This document shows, one piece after another, positions 7,068 to 14,030 of a stretch of DNA of 40,714 bases. The notes beneath the pieces are model-generated. The model was not told where the DNA came from and did no database searches. It worked only from the letters and a program-made list of their open reading frames with translations. Position numbers and translations under genes: made by a program. Source of the DNA: Ruminococcus sp. (GTDB lineage Bacteria; Bacillota; Clostridia; Oscillospirales; Ruminococcaceae); NCBI GenBank assembly GCA_017534595.1, contig JAFXVY010000012.1, forward strand, positions 1 to 40,714. The letters run 5' to 3'. Position 1 is the first letter of the stretch; every line of letters starts with the position of its first letter.

Positions 7068-8555
7068 ATGAGACCTTCAAAACGGCTGCTCGCCCTCTCC
7101 GCGGCGCTCTGCCTGATACTCGGCGGCTGCGCTCCCGGAAGCGGCGAGAGCTCATCCGAGGCTGAAAAAGCCGCCGATACCTCCCCGCAGACCTCCGTTC
7201 AGACGGAGGCTCCCGCCGAGACAGTCACCTCCGGCAGCGAGACCGTTACCTCCGCCCCGGAGACCGACTCGGCTGACACGACCGCAGAGCTGATCGTGAC
7301 CGAGCCCACCTATGAGGAGCTGCGGATGCGAAAGGTCAACGCCGCTGCGGATCTGCTCCCCGAAAAGGAGCTTTCAAACGGCAGCCTCAGGCTGCTCGAG
7401 GTCTCGCAGACCTCCCCCGCCGCGAATGCACCGCAGCCAGTCGCGGAGGAGCTTTTCACCGCAAAGTACGGCGTCCCGGTCGAGCATATTTACACCGACT
7501 GTAACGGGCGCTTCGATATGCTCGCTTCGCTGTCGCTCTCGGGCAAGTCCCCCGACCTGTTCCCCATAAACGGCACCGACGCCTTCCCCATAGGCGCGGT
7601 CAAGGATATGTTCCGGCCGGTGGGAGACCTTGTCGGAGAATACGGCCTGCCACCCGCGGAGGACAGCCTCGCCTGCAATTTCGTCTTTGACGGCATACTC
7701 TACGGCATAGCTGTCGAAGCGGAGCCCAAATATCTGTGTTATTACGGAACCGAGTCGGTCAGCTCGGCAGGTCTCGACGACCCCGCCAGGCTGTTTCTCG
7801 GCGGCCGCTGGGACTATAACGCCTTCGAGCGCCTCTGCTCGGAGTACTGTCAGCAAAGCGGCAGGATAGGCCTCGGCGGTTACGATTACCCACAGGCTCT
7901 CACCGAAGCGGGCGGCAAAGCCCTGCTCTCGGTGCGCGACGGCCTTGTGGTCTCGGAGCTTGAAAGCTCCCGCATCGCCGACGCTCAGGATCTGATACTC
8001 TCCCTCAAGCAGAAGGGGCTCAGCTATAACGGCCTCGACGAGACCTTCGTCAGCGGCGGTCAGCTGCTTTTCTGCCCCGCAGGGTATTCAGCCGTTACAG
8101 GCTCCCTCGCCGCAGATATCGCCGACAGTAAGATAGGCGCGGTACCCGTGCCGTCGCCTGAAAGCGCCGGAGGGCAGTATATGCCCGCCGAGGTGCGGGG
8201 TTATTACCTCTGCGCCGCCTCGCAGAATGAGGACGCCGCCCTGATCTATGCCCTGTGCGACAAGCTCACCGCGGATATCCGCTTTGAGGATCTGCTCCAT
8301 GACCTCGGCGCTCCCGATAAGAACGCCGACCTCGCCGACTGCCTGACCGAGTGCCGGCGCCTTGCGAACGAGGCTCCCGTCTTCGGCTGCACCGGAGGTA
8401 TGCCCGCCGAGGAAATAAATATGATGACCGGGCAGCTGCTCTCCATGACAGCCTCGGGTAATGCCGCCAACTGGGCGGAAGCCGTTGCGGCAGCCCGTAC
8501 CCAGCTCGAGTACGCTGTTGCCCTCGTCAACGATACCGAACCTGCCGGGCCGTGA
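7068..8555 (+). CDS. Lipoprotein related to extracellular solute-binding proteins
   Basis: The 495-residue product has a lipoprotein signal peptide ending in the lipobox LILGGC (Cys near residue 21). A Ser/Thr/Glu/Pro linker follows (about 22-85), then a region like family 1 solute-binding proteins: a lobe-opening segment FTAKYGVPVEHIYTD, the LASLSLSGKSPDLFP stretch, and a late EVRGYYLCAAS segment. Sugar-type ABC importers use such proteins outside the membrane, but no permease or ATPase gene lies nearby, so it may be an orphan receptor. It begins ten bases after the TerB-like gene and has a weak ribosome site, consistent with coupling. Ligand unknown. Confidence 0.7.
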   Translation: MRPSKRLLALSAALCLILGGCAPGSGESSSEAEKAADTSPQTSVQTEAPAETVTSGSETVTSAPETDSADTTAELIVTEPTYEELRMRKVNAAADLLPEKELSNGSLRLLEVSQTSPAANAPQPVAEELFTAKYGVPVEHIYTDCNGRFDMLASLSLSGKSPDLFPINGTDAFPIGAVKDMFRPVGDLVGEYGLPPAEDSLACNFVFDGILYGIAVEAEPKYLCYYGTESVSSAGLDDPARLFLGGRWDYNAFERLCSEYCQQSGRIGLGGYDYPQALTEAGGKALLSVRDGLVVSELESSRIADAQDLILSLKQKGLSYNGLDETFVSGGQLLFCPAGYSAVTGSLAADIADSKIGAVPVPSPESAGGQYMPAEVRGYYLCAASQNEDAALIYALCDKLTADIRFEDLLHDLGAPDKNADLADCLTECRRLANEAPVFGCTGGMPAEEINMMTGQLLSMTASGNAANWAEAVAAARTQLEYAVALVNDTEPAGP

Positions 8556-8581
8556 CCCGGCTATGAAACGGAGATATGACT

Positions 8582-9517
8582 ATGCAATATGTGATGCTGA
8601 TAGTGGGCTTTATAATGCTCATCAAGGGCGCCGACCTGTTTGTTGACGGCAGCTCGGGACTTGCAAAGCGCCTTCATGTGCCCACAATGGCTATCGGCCT
8701 GACCGTCGTGGCTATGGGGACGAGCCTTCCCGAGGCCGCCGTGAGCGTCAGCGCCGCCGTTCAGGGACGAAACGATATGGCTCTGAGCAACGCTCTTGGC
8801 TCCAATATGTTCAACATTCTGGCGGTAGTGGGCGTCTGTGCGATGATCGCACCGATCTCGATAAAGAAGTCCACGCTCCTGCATGAGTTCCCGATGTCGG
8901 TGATCGTGGTCGGAGTGCTTCTCGCCATGGGCCTTATCGGAAACAGCGTTGACAGGATCGACGGCATCATCCTGATCGGCCTGTTTCTGGTGTTCATGTT
9001 CTATACCGTGACCGCCGCCAAGCGCAGCCGCATCAGCGAGTCTGCCGAGCCGGTCACCCGCAGGATAATGCCCGGAGGGCAGTGCGCGTTCCTGATAATC
9101 TTCGGCGCAGCCGCGATAGGCTTCGGCGGATACTTCACCGTTGACTCCGCCGCAAGGATCGCCCGCAGCTTCGGGATCTCCGAGAACGTCATCGGCCTCA
9201 CGATAGTCGCCGTCGGCACAAGCCTGCCCGAGCTGTTCACCTCGATAGTCGCCGCCAAGAAGCGCGAGACCGATCTTGCGCTCGGAAACGTCATCGGCTC
9301 AAATATCTTCAATATACTCTTTGTTCTCGGCTCCGCATCGGTCATCTCTCCGATCAGCTTCCTGAGAAACAATATGATCGACTCGATCGCCCTGATCGCC
9401 ATGAGTATACTGACTGTCTGCTTCTGCGCCGAAAAACGCCGCCTCAGACGGTGGGAGGGCGCAGCCATGGCAGCTGTCTACATCGGCTATATCATCTATA
9501 TAACCGTCAGAGCCTAA
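8582..9517 (+). CDS. Na+/Ca2+-exchanger-family (CaCA) membrane antiporter
   Basis: The protein belongs to the YrbG/CaCA family, which swaps calcium or sodium against protons or sodium across the membrane. Both alpha repeats are plain: GTSLPEAAVSVSAAVQGRND with ALGSNMFNILAVVG in the first half, and GTSLPELFTSIVAAKKRETD with VIGSNIFNILFVLG in the second. The acidic residues in the two GTSLPE motifs are the ion ligands. About ten membrane helices fit 311 residues, a normal length. The ATG at 8582 sits eight bases after GGAG; the ATG two codons earlier is too close. The gene closes the run that starts at 5591. The transported ion is not certain. Confidence 0.9.
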   Translation: MQYVMLIVGFIMLIKGADLFVDGSSGLAKRLHVPTMAIGLTVVAMGTSLPEAAVSVSAAVQGRNDMALSNALGSNMFNILAVVGVCAMIAPISIKKSTLLHEFPMSVIVVGVLLAMGLIGNSVDRIDGIILIGLFLVFMFYTVTAAKRSRISESAEPVTRRIMPGGQCAFLIIFGAAAIGFGGYFTVDSAARIARSFGISENVIGLTIVAVGTSLPELFTSIVAAKKRETDLALGNVIGSNIFNILFVLGSASVISPISFLRNNMIDSIALIAMSILTVCFCAEKRRLRRWEGAAMAAVYIGYIIYITVRA

Positions 9518-9541
9518 AGCGCTTGCATTTTTCAAAGCGCT
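9518..9541. promoter_or_regulatory. Small inverted repeat across the serS -35 region
   Basis: AGCGCTT (9518-9524) and AAGCGCT (9535-9541) form a 7-bp inverted repeat right after the antiporter stop codon and over the serS -35 box. It may be a weak terminator or an operator. The link to either function is a guess. Confidence 0.3.
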
Positions 9542-9551
9542 GTGCTATAAT
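9523..9551 (+). promoter_or_regulatory. SigA-type promoter of serS
   Basis: TTGCAT (9523-9528) and TATAAT (9546-9551) stand 17 bases apart, with a TG one base before the -10 (extended -10). The leader to the ATG is under 40 bases, which leaves no room for a T-box. Confidence 0.8.
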
Positions 9552-9589
9552 GTATTGGTAATCTTAAACTCTTAAAGGAGAGATATAAA

Positions 9590-10876
9590 ATGCTGGATAT
9601 CAAGCTTTTCAGAACGGATCCCGAGCTGATAAAGGAGAATATCAGAAAGAAATTTCAGGACGACAAGCTCCCCCTCGTTGACGAGGTAGTCGCCATGGAC
9701 GCGGAGTACCGCGCCACCAAGACCAAGTGCGACGAGTACAGAGCCAGAAGGAACAAGCTCTCGAAGGAGATCGGCGGCCTTATGGCAAAGGGTCAGAAGG
9801 AGGAGGCCGAGAAGGTCAAGGACGAGGTCAAGACCCTCGGCGAGGAGCTCCCCAGGCTCGAAGCCCGCGAGGCAGAGCTCGAGGAGGAGATCAAAAAGAG
9901 AATGATGGTCATCCCGAACATCATCGACCCCTCGGTGCCGATCGGCAAGGACGATTCGGAGAACGTCGAGATCGAGAAGTTCGGCGACCCCTTTGTACCC
10001 GATTTCGAGGTACCCTACCATGTTGACATCATGGAGCGTCTCAACGGCATCGACCTCGATTCCGCAAGAAAGACCAGCGGCAACGGCTTCTACTACCTCA
10101 AGGGCGATATCGCAAGGCTGCATTCGTCGATCCTGTCCTATGCGAGAGACTTCATGATCGACCGCGGGTTCACCTATTTCATCCCGCCGTTCATGATCCG
10201 CTCGGCTGTTGTCAACGGTGTTATGAGCTTCTCCGAGATGGAGAACATGATGTACAAGATCGAGGGCGAGGATCTCTACCTTATCGGTACCTCGGAGCAC
10301 TCGATGATAGGCAAGTTCATCGACACCATAACACCCGAGAGCGACCTCCCGCAGACCCTCACGAGCTACAGCCCCTGCTTCCGCAAGGAAGTCGGCGCCC
10401 ACGGCATCGAGGAGCGCGGAGTATACCGCATCCACCAGTTTGAGAAGCAGGAAATGATAGTAGTCTGCAAGCCGGAGGACAGCAAGGCATGGTATGACAA
10501 GCTGTGGCAGAACAGTGTAGATTTCTTCCGCACGCTGGACATCCCGGTAAGAACTCTTGAGTGCTGCTCGGGAGACCTTGCGGATCTGAAAGTCAAGAGC
10601 TGTGATGTAGAGGCATGGAGCCCGAGGCAGAAGAAGTACTTTGAAGTCGGCTCCTGCTCGAACCTTGGAGATGCGCAGGCGAGGAGGCTTGGCATCAGGA
10701 TCAAGGGAGAGAAGGGCAACTACTACGCGCACACCTTAAACAACACAGTTGTAGCGCCTCCGAGGATGCTGATAGCGTTCCTTGAGAACAACCTTAACGA
10801 AGACGGGAGCATCAGGATCCCGGAGCCTTTAAGGATGTACATGGGTGGAAAGAGCAAGATAGAGGTACCGGAATAA
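9590..10876 (+). CDS. serS: Serine-tRNA ligase
   Basis: Charges tRNA-Ser with serine in two steps through seryl-adenylate, in the cytosol. The 428-residue length is normal. Residues 1-110 form the long tRNA-binding coiled coil (rich in KEE/EAE). The class II core follows, with motif 2 at FRKEVGAHGIEERGVYRIHQ and a motif 3 of the form NNTVVAPPRMLIAFLEN, where the family's usual G-x-G-x-x-x-x-x-R becomes PPR. AAAGGAG precedes the ATG. The last 120 codons use CTT, TTA, AGG, GGA and GTA far more than the front of the gene does. The gene has its own promoter and ends just before a 3'-end hairpin element. Confidence 0.95.
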   Translation: MLDIKLFRTDPELIKENIRKKFQDDKLPLVDEVVAMDAEYRATKTKCDEYRARRNKLSKEIGGLMAKGQKEEAEKVKDEVKTLGEELPRLEAREAELEEEIKKRMMVIPNIIDPSVPIGKDDSENVEIEKFGDPFVPDFEVPYHVDIMERLNGIDLDSARKTSGNGFYYLKGDIARLHSSILSYARDFMIDRGFTYFIPPFMIRSAVVNGVMSFSEMENMMYKIEGEDLYLIGTSEHSMIGKFIDTITPESDLPQTLTSYSPCFRKEVGAHGIEERGVYRIHQFEKQEMIVVCKPEDSKAWYDKLWQNSVDFFRTLDIPVRTLECCSGDLADLKVKSCDVEAWSPRQKKYFEVGSCSNLGDAQARRLGIRIKGEKGNYYAHTLNNTVVAPPRMLIAFLENNLNEDGSIRIPEPLRMYMGGKSKIEVPE

Positions 10877-10889
10877 CCGCAGAAAGCAT

Positions 10890-11045
10890 AGACCAAAACG
10901 CGAAGCGAAATGGGGTCAAGGGGGCTTTGCTCCCTTGCGGGTCGAGGGCAGAGCCCCGCAGGGTCAAGGGACAGAGTCCCTTGCAGAGTGTGAGACAGAG
11001 TCTCACTCGGAGCGTCAGCTCCGACCACGGCTCCGCAGGCACTGA
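10890..11045 (+). repeat. 3'-end hairpin element, copy A2 (downstream of serS)
   Basis: The element starts with GACCAAAACGCGAAGCGAAA and continues as about five tandem hairpin units. Examples are AAGGGACAGAGTCCCTT and GTGAGACAGAGTCTCAC, where the stem changes on both sides and the CAGAG loop stays. Each unit is flanked by GGTC-RAG and CTYGC-RG sequences. It ends in CGGCTCCGCAGGCA, matching the end of copy A3 in the opposite orientation. It begins 13 bases after the serS stop codon and is followed by terminator T1. Short open frames here are repeat-driven. Confidence 0.8.
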
Positions 11046-11060
11046 TAACTCAATACAAAC

Positions 11061-11100
11061 AAGGCGCTGCGCCCAAAAATCAAAGGGCACAGCGCTTTTT
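11061..11100 (+). terminator. Terminator T1, serS transcript
   Basis: Stem AAGGCGCTGCGCCC / GGGCACAGCGCTT, loop AAAAATCAAA, then T residues. The same hairpin recurs at 11531-11578 and 12297-12333. Confidence 0.8.
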
Positions 11101-11530
11101 GTATCTGTATGCAGTTATAGGGACTATCATTCGCAGCGCCGACAAGGCAGTTCGTCGCCCGCACTCCCAGAAACAGAGAGCGAGCACCGCGAGCGAACGT
11201 TTTTCGTCCGGCTCCGCACCCGAAGGGGTTCGGGGGCGACCGGAAAGCCCCCGAGACAGGGCGGGCGTCTTTGCTTTCGGCCTATACGAAGTCGAGAGCG
11301 TGAATTGCAGAACAGCTTACGGTCTTATTTAACGCCGCGGCGCGCCCACACAGCACGTCACCCGCAGACAGTTAAGCGACCGGAGGGAGCGTGACGCGAA
11401 TTGCGCCGTCCGCGCCGAGGACCCGGACGGAATTACCTCGGATGCGTTCGCATCCTCACTATTCCTGTGCCTGCGGGCAACATAGGGAGTTACGGCGCTG
11501 CGATTATTAGTCCCCACAGCATAGCAAAAA
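11101..11530. repeat. Non-coding spacer with repeat B and a 23-base shared repeat
   Basis: About 430 bases with no gene that I can support. It holds repeat B (11210-11296), which recurs at 26342-26426, and 11403-11425, an exact 23-base match to 291-313. The remaining sequence is rich in GC palindromes such as GATGCGTTCGCATC. Possible remains of an insertion, but no transposase remnant is readable. Confidence 0.55.
11210..11296 (+). repeat. Repeat B, copy 1
   Basis: About 85 bases beginning GGCTCCGCACCCGAAG and including GACCGGAAAGCCCCCG, GACAGGGCGGG and TGCTTTCGGCC. It is closely similar to 26342-26426 in the same orientation. It includes a small inverted repeat (CCCGAA ... TTCGGG). Confidence 0.75.
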
Positions 11531-11578
11531 ACAAGGCGCTTGTGCCCTTTGATTTATGGGCGCAGCGCCTTGTTTGTT
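11531..11578 (-). terminator. Terminator T2, dCMP deaminase transcript
   Basis: In minus orientation the stem is AAGGCGCTGCGCCC / GGGCACAAGCGCCTT followed by GTTTTTTG. It is the same hairpin as T1, placed after copy A3 of the 3'-end element. Confidence 0.8.
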
Positions 11579-11584
11579 TTGATT

Positions 11585-11705
11585 TATGATTGCCTGCGGA
11601 GCCGTCGGGGCTCTGCCCCGTACCCCGCGAGGAGGGCTCCGCCCCCTCGACCCCCGCAAGGGGGAAGCGTCCCCCTTGACCCCATTTTGCTTCGCGTTTG
11701 GAGTC
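11585..11705 (-). repeat. 3'-end hairpin element, copy A3 (downstream of dCMP deaminase)
   Basis: Read on the minus strand it starts immediately after the stop codon: GACTCCAAACGCGAAGCAAA. Three hairpin units follow (stems AAGGGGG...CCCCCTT, GAGGGGGC...GCCCTCCTC and CGGGGCAGAGCCCCG). The end is CGGCTCCGCAGGCAATCAT, then T2. It is the mirror-oriented sister of copy A2, so both convergent genes carry the element in their own 3' orientation. Confidence 0.8.
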
Positions 11706-12185
11706 TTATACCTCTATTGTTATGGAGCGGCCTGTCGGCTCGTACCTTCTCAGAGTCACCCCGGACATGGAAAACATCAGCTTCGACGCCTTTACGCCGT
11801 CAGTGTCCGCGTACTTGTCATCACCGTATACAACTTCCTTGATCCCCGCCTGTATTATCGCCTTCGCACATTCGTTGCAGGGAAACAAAGAAACGTAGAT
11901 CCGCGCGTTTTTCAGGCTCCCTGCCGAACGGTTCAGTATGGCGTTGAGCTCTGCGTGACATACAAAGGGGTACTTCGTTTCAAGAAACGCTCCCTCGCGC
12001 TCCCACGGCATCTCATCATCGCTGCAGCCGGTCGGCATACCGTTGTAGCCTACCGACAGGATCTTGTTTTCATCGGATACGATGCACGCTCCGACCTGCG
12101 TGTTGTTGTCCTTGCTCCTGCCCGCCGAAAGCAGCGCGATACCCATAAAATACTCGTCCCAGCTGAGATAGTCCTGACGCTTCAT
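11706..12185 (-). CDS. comEB: dCMP deaminase
   Basis: Converts dCMP to dUMP, supplying substrate for thymidylate synthesis. The 159-residue protein has the cytidine/deoxycytidylate deaminase zinc site: H77-A-E79 (CHAELNAI) and PCNEC (C103, C106). Glu79 is the proton shuttle. NTQVGACIV and GYNGMPTGC are typical of this branch. The ATG at 12185 is chosen because AAGGAGG lies eight bases before it; in-frame codons further up lack a ribosome site. The gene stands alone and converges with serS, ending in a copy of the hairpin element. In Bacillus subtilis this gene is comEB; a competence role here is not implied. Confidence 0.95.
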   Translation of the reverse strand: MKRQDYLSWDEYFMGIALLSAGRSKDNNTQVGACIVSDENKILSVGYNGMPTGCSDDEMPWEREGAFLETKYPFVCHAELNAILNRSAGSLKNARIYVSLFPCNECAKAIIQAGIKEVVYGDDKYADTDGVKASKLMFSMSGVTLRRYEPTGRSITIEV

Positions 12186-12353
12186 TGATAATTCCTCCTT
12201 GCAGTTGGTTTTCGCTCTCATTATAGCATATTCCGCCGGGGAAATCAAGTGGGCGCTCAATGTTCGCCGGTGTACCCCCGGCTCTGCGATTACGAAAAGG
12301 CGCTGTGCCCTTCTGACCCGGGCGCAGCGCCTTGATTTTATCTGATGTTCTGC
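12186..12353. terminator. Terminator T3 and spacer downstream of the L,D-transpeptidase gene
   Basis: On the minus strand the hairpin at 12333-12297 (AAGGCGCTGCGCCC ... GGGCACAGCGCCTT, then TTCG) follows the transpeptidase stop codon by 20 bases. It has the same stem as T1 and T2 but no hairpin array ahead of it. The rest of the gap holds a possible -10 for the deaminase gene (TATAAT at 12226-12221 on the minus strand). Confidence 0.7.
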
Positions 12354-13847
12354 TTACTCAGCATCTGCCGACTTGTAATACATTACTACCGGCGTTCCGA
12401 GAGGAACGTTATCGTAAACGTACTTCGCGGTGTTGTAGGGCATATTGATGCAGCCGTGGGAGCCGTTGTAAAGGTAGATGTTGCCGCCGAAAGCGTATCT
12501 CCATGTGGTGTCATGCATTCCGATGCCGCAGATGGAAACGTTGTTCCAGTAGTTGCAGGTGGAATCCCAGCTCTCGCCGTTGGCGTTGGTGCCCTTCATG
12601 CGGTAATTCGTAGCCTTGCTCCAGACCTTATACACGCCGGGGAGGGTCATTCTTACCTTGGAGGTACCCGTACCCGATACGATATTGGAATCGTACTTGA
12701 GCTCGCCCTTTACATAGTACCAGAAGTGCTGGGCGGTGAGGTCGATCTCGCAGTAGGTGTCGCCGATATCGTCGTCCTTCGTTCTTGCCTCGGGCACGCC
12801 GGTATACTCAAAGCCGTAGAGGTTATAGTAGATCGGCTCGATGACGCCGGCATCCTCGCACTTCTCGAGGATCTCAACGAGCTGGTCGCAGGTCTTTTCC
12901 TTATCTATCCACCAGCCGTAGACCGCGTCGTCGCTGGTCTCAACGATGATGTCGCCCTGAAGCGTTGCGTGGAACTTTCTCGGCTTGCCGTAGGTATCGT
13001 ACTTCTCGGCGAGCTCGTCGATGTATTTCATTACCTTGTCACGGTCGGCGGTGATCTCGAAGGTATCCTCGTCGAAGTGGACCATATCGAGCAGCTTCTC
13101 GCCGCGCAGTATCTCTGTGGTGTAGTTGAAGTCATACATCACCGCGAGGCCGGAGAGCATATTGAGCCTCTCGCACTTCTGATCGAGCTCGGCGCCGACG
13201 ACCTTCGGAGCGATATAGCAGCCGGAATCCGCGGCCTTGACATAGTAGACGCCGGAGGCGAACTTTGCAAGGAGGTACTCCTTGAGCTTCCCCTTATCCA
13301 TATCGTCGCCCTGGACGGCTTCCTTGACCTCATACATACCGTCGTCGTTCATGACGATCTGAGCGTCCTGAGTCGGGGTATTGCCCCAGTCGGCAGCGTC
13401 TATGGCTGCGGCGAGCCTTTCGGGCTCATAGCTTGACTTATCGGTAAAGCTGTAATCGGCCTTGCCGGCATAGCCCATGAACCAGGCAGCCGAGTCCTGA
13501 CGGGAGAAGATCTCTTCGATCTTTTCTCTCGTATCGTACTTATAGCCGATATCGGCGAGGTCGATCTTGACCTCGGTCCCGTCCTGCTTCATCACGGTGA
13601 AGCCGCTGAGCTCCTCGGGATGCGCGAACTTCTGGACGGTCTCGTCAAGGGTCATACCGCTGACGTTGATGCCGTTGATATATGTGTTGGGCAGAAATCT
13701 CCCGGAATATCTGGCTCTGCCTATGAAATAGACCACGAGCAGGCCGATTATCAGCGCCGAGACAACTCCGAGAGTTATCATCAGCGGGAGATTTACCTTC
13801 TTTTTCTTTTTACGTTTCTTTGTCCCTGATACCGCCATTGTTTTCAT
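12354..13847 (-). CDS. Membrane-anchored L,D-transpeptidase (YkuD)
   Basis: Makes 3-3 crosslinks or attaches proteins in peptidoglycan. Length is 497 residues from the ATG at 13847; the ATG at 13838 is also possible, as AGGAG lies only two bases before the first and eleven before the second. A Lys-rich cytosolic stretch is followed by one membrane helix (about 22-43), then VanW-linked/PG_binding_4-type repeats (INGINVSGMTLDETV is typical) to about residue 330. The YkuD domain ends the protein, with HDTTW, then GSHGCINM holding the catalytic Cys near 466. It has a strong upstream promoter and its own terminator, and is probably monocistronic. Confidence 0.93.
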   Translation of the reverse strand: MKTMAVSGTKKRKKKKKVNLPLMITLGVVSALIIGLLVVYFIGRARYSGRFLPNTYINGINVSGMTLDETVQKFAHPEELSGFTVMKQDGTEVKIDLADIGYKYDTREKIEEIFSRQDSAAWFMGYAGKADYSFTDKSSYEPERLAAAIDAADWGNTPTQDAQIVMNDDGMYEVKEAVQGDDMDKGKLKEYLLAKFASGVYYVKAADSGCYIAPKVVGAELDQKCERLNMLSGLAVMYDFNYTTEILRGEKLLDMVHFDEDTFEITADRDKVMKYIDELAEKYDTYGKPRKFHATLQGDIIVETSDDAVYGWWIDKEKTCDQLVEILEKCEDAGVIEPIYYNLYGFEYTGVPEARTKDDDIGDTYCEIDLTAQHFWYYVKGELKYDSNIVSGTGTSKVRMTLPGVYKVWSKATNYRMKGTNANGESWDSTCNYWNNVSICGIGMHDTTWRYAFGGNIYLYNGSHGCINMPYNTAKYVYDNVPLGTPVVMYYKSADAE

Positions 13848-14030
13848 ATCTCCTCTTAGCAGTCCGGCATTCTTTTTCGGATGGGTGTGCGAAAGCTGTA
13901 AATAAGTACAAAAAATGTCACTTTTCGCACAGCTGTACTTTTATAGCACATTATATTATAGCACAGTTATGCGCCGATTGCAATAGGCCAAACTGTGAAA
14001 AAGCGAACGGCATTATTCTCCGAAAATTGT
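13848..14030 (-). promoter_or_regulatory. Promoter region of the L,D-transpeptidase gene
   Basis: On the minus strand TTGCAA (13983-13978) and TATAAT (13960-13955) are 17 bases apart with TGTGC just before the -10. A nearly repeated TGTGCTATAA lies 14 bases further on and may be a second start. The leader to the ATG is about 105 bases and includes an inverted repeat (TGTGCGAAA ... TTTCGCACA, 13884-13931) that may be regulatory. No gene is seen. Confidence 0.75.

Noticed and set aside
9552-9589. A T-box leader before serS (and before cysS)
   Set aside because: The serS leader is under 40 bases, and the cysS gap has only one hairpin and no T-box consensus.
10911-11036. A CRISPR array at the tandem hairpins
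   Set aside because: Units vary and have no equal-length unique spacers, and there are no cas genes.
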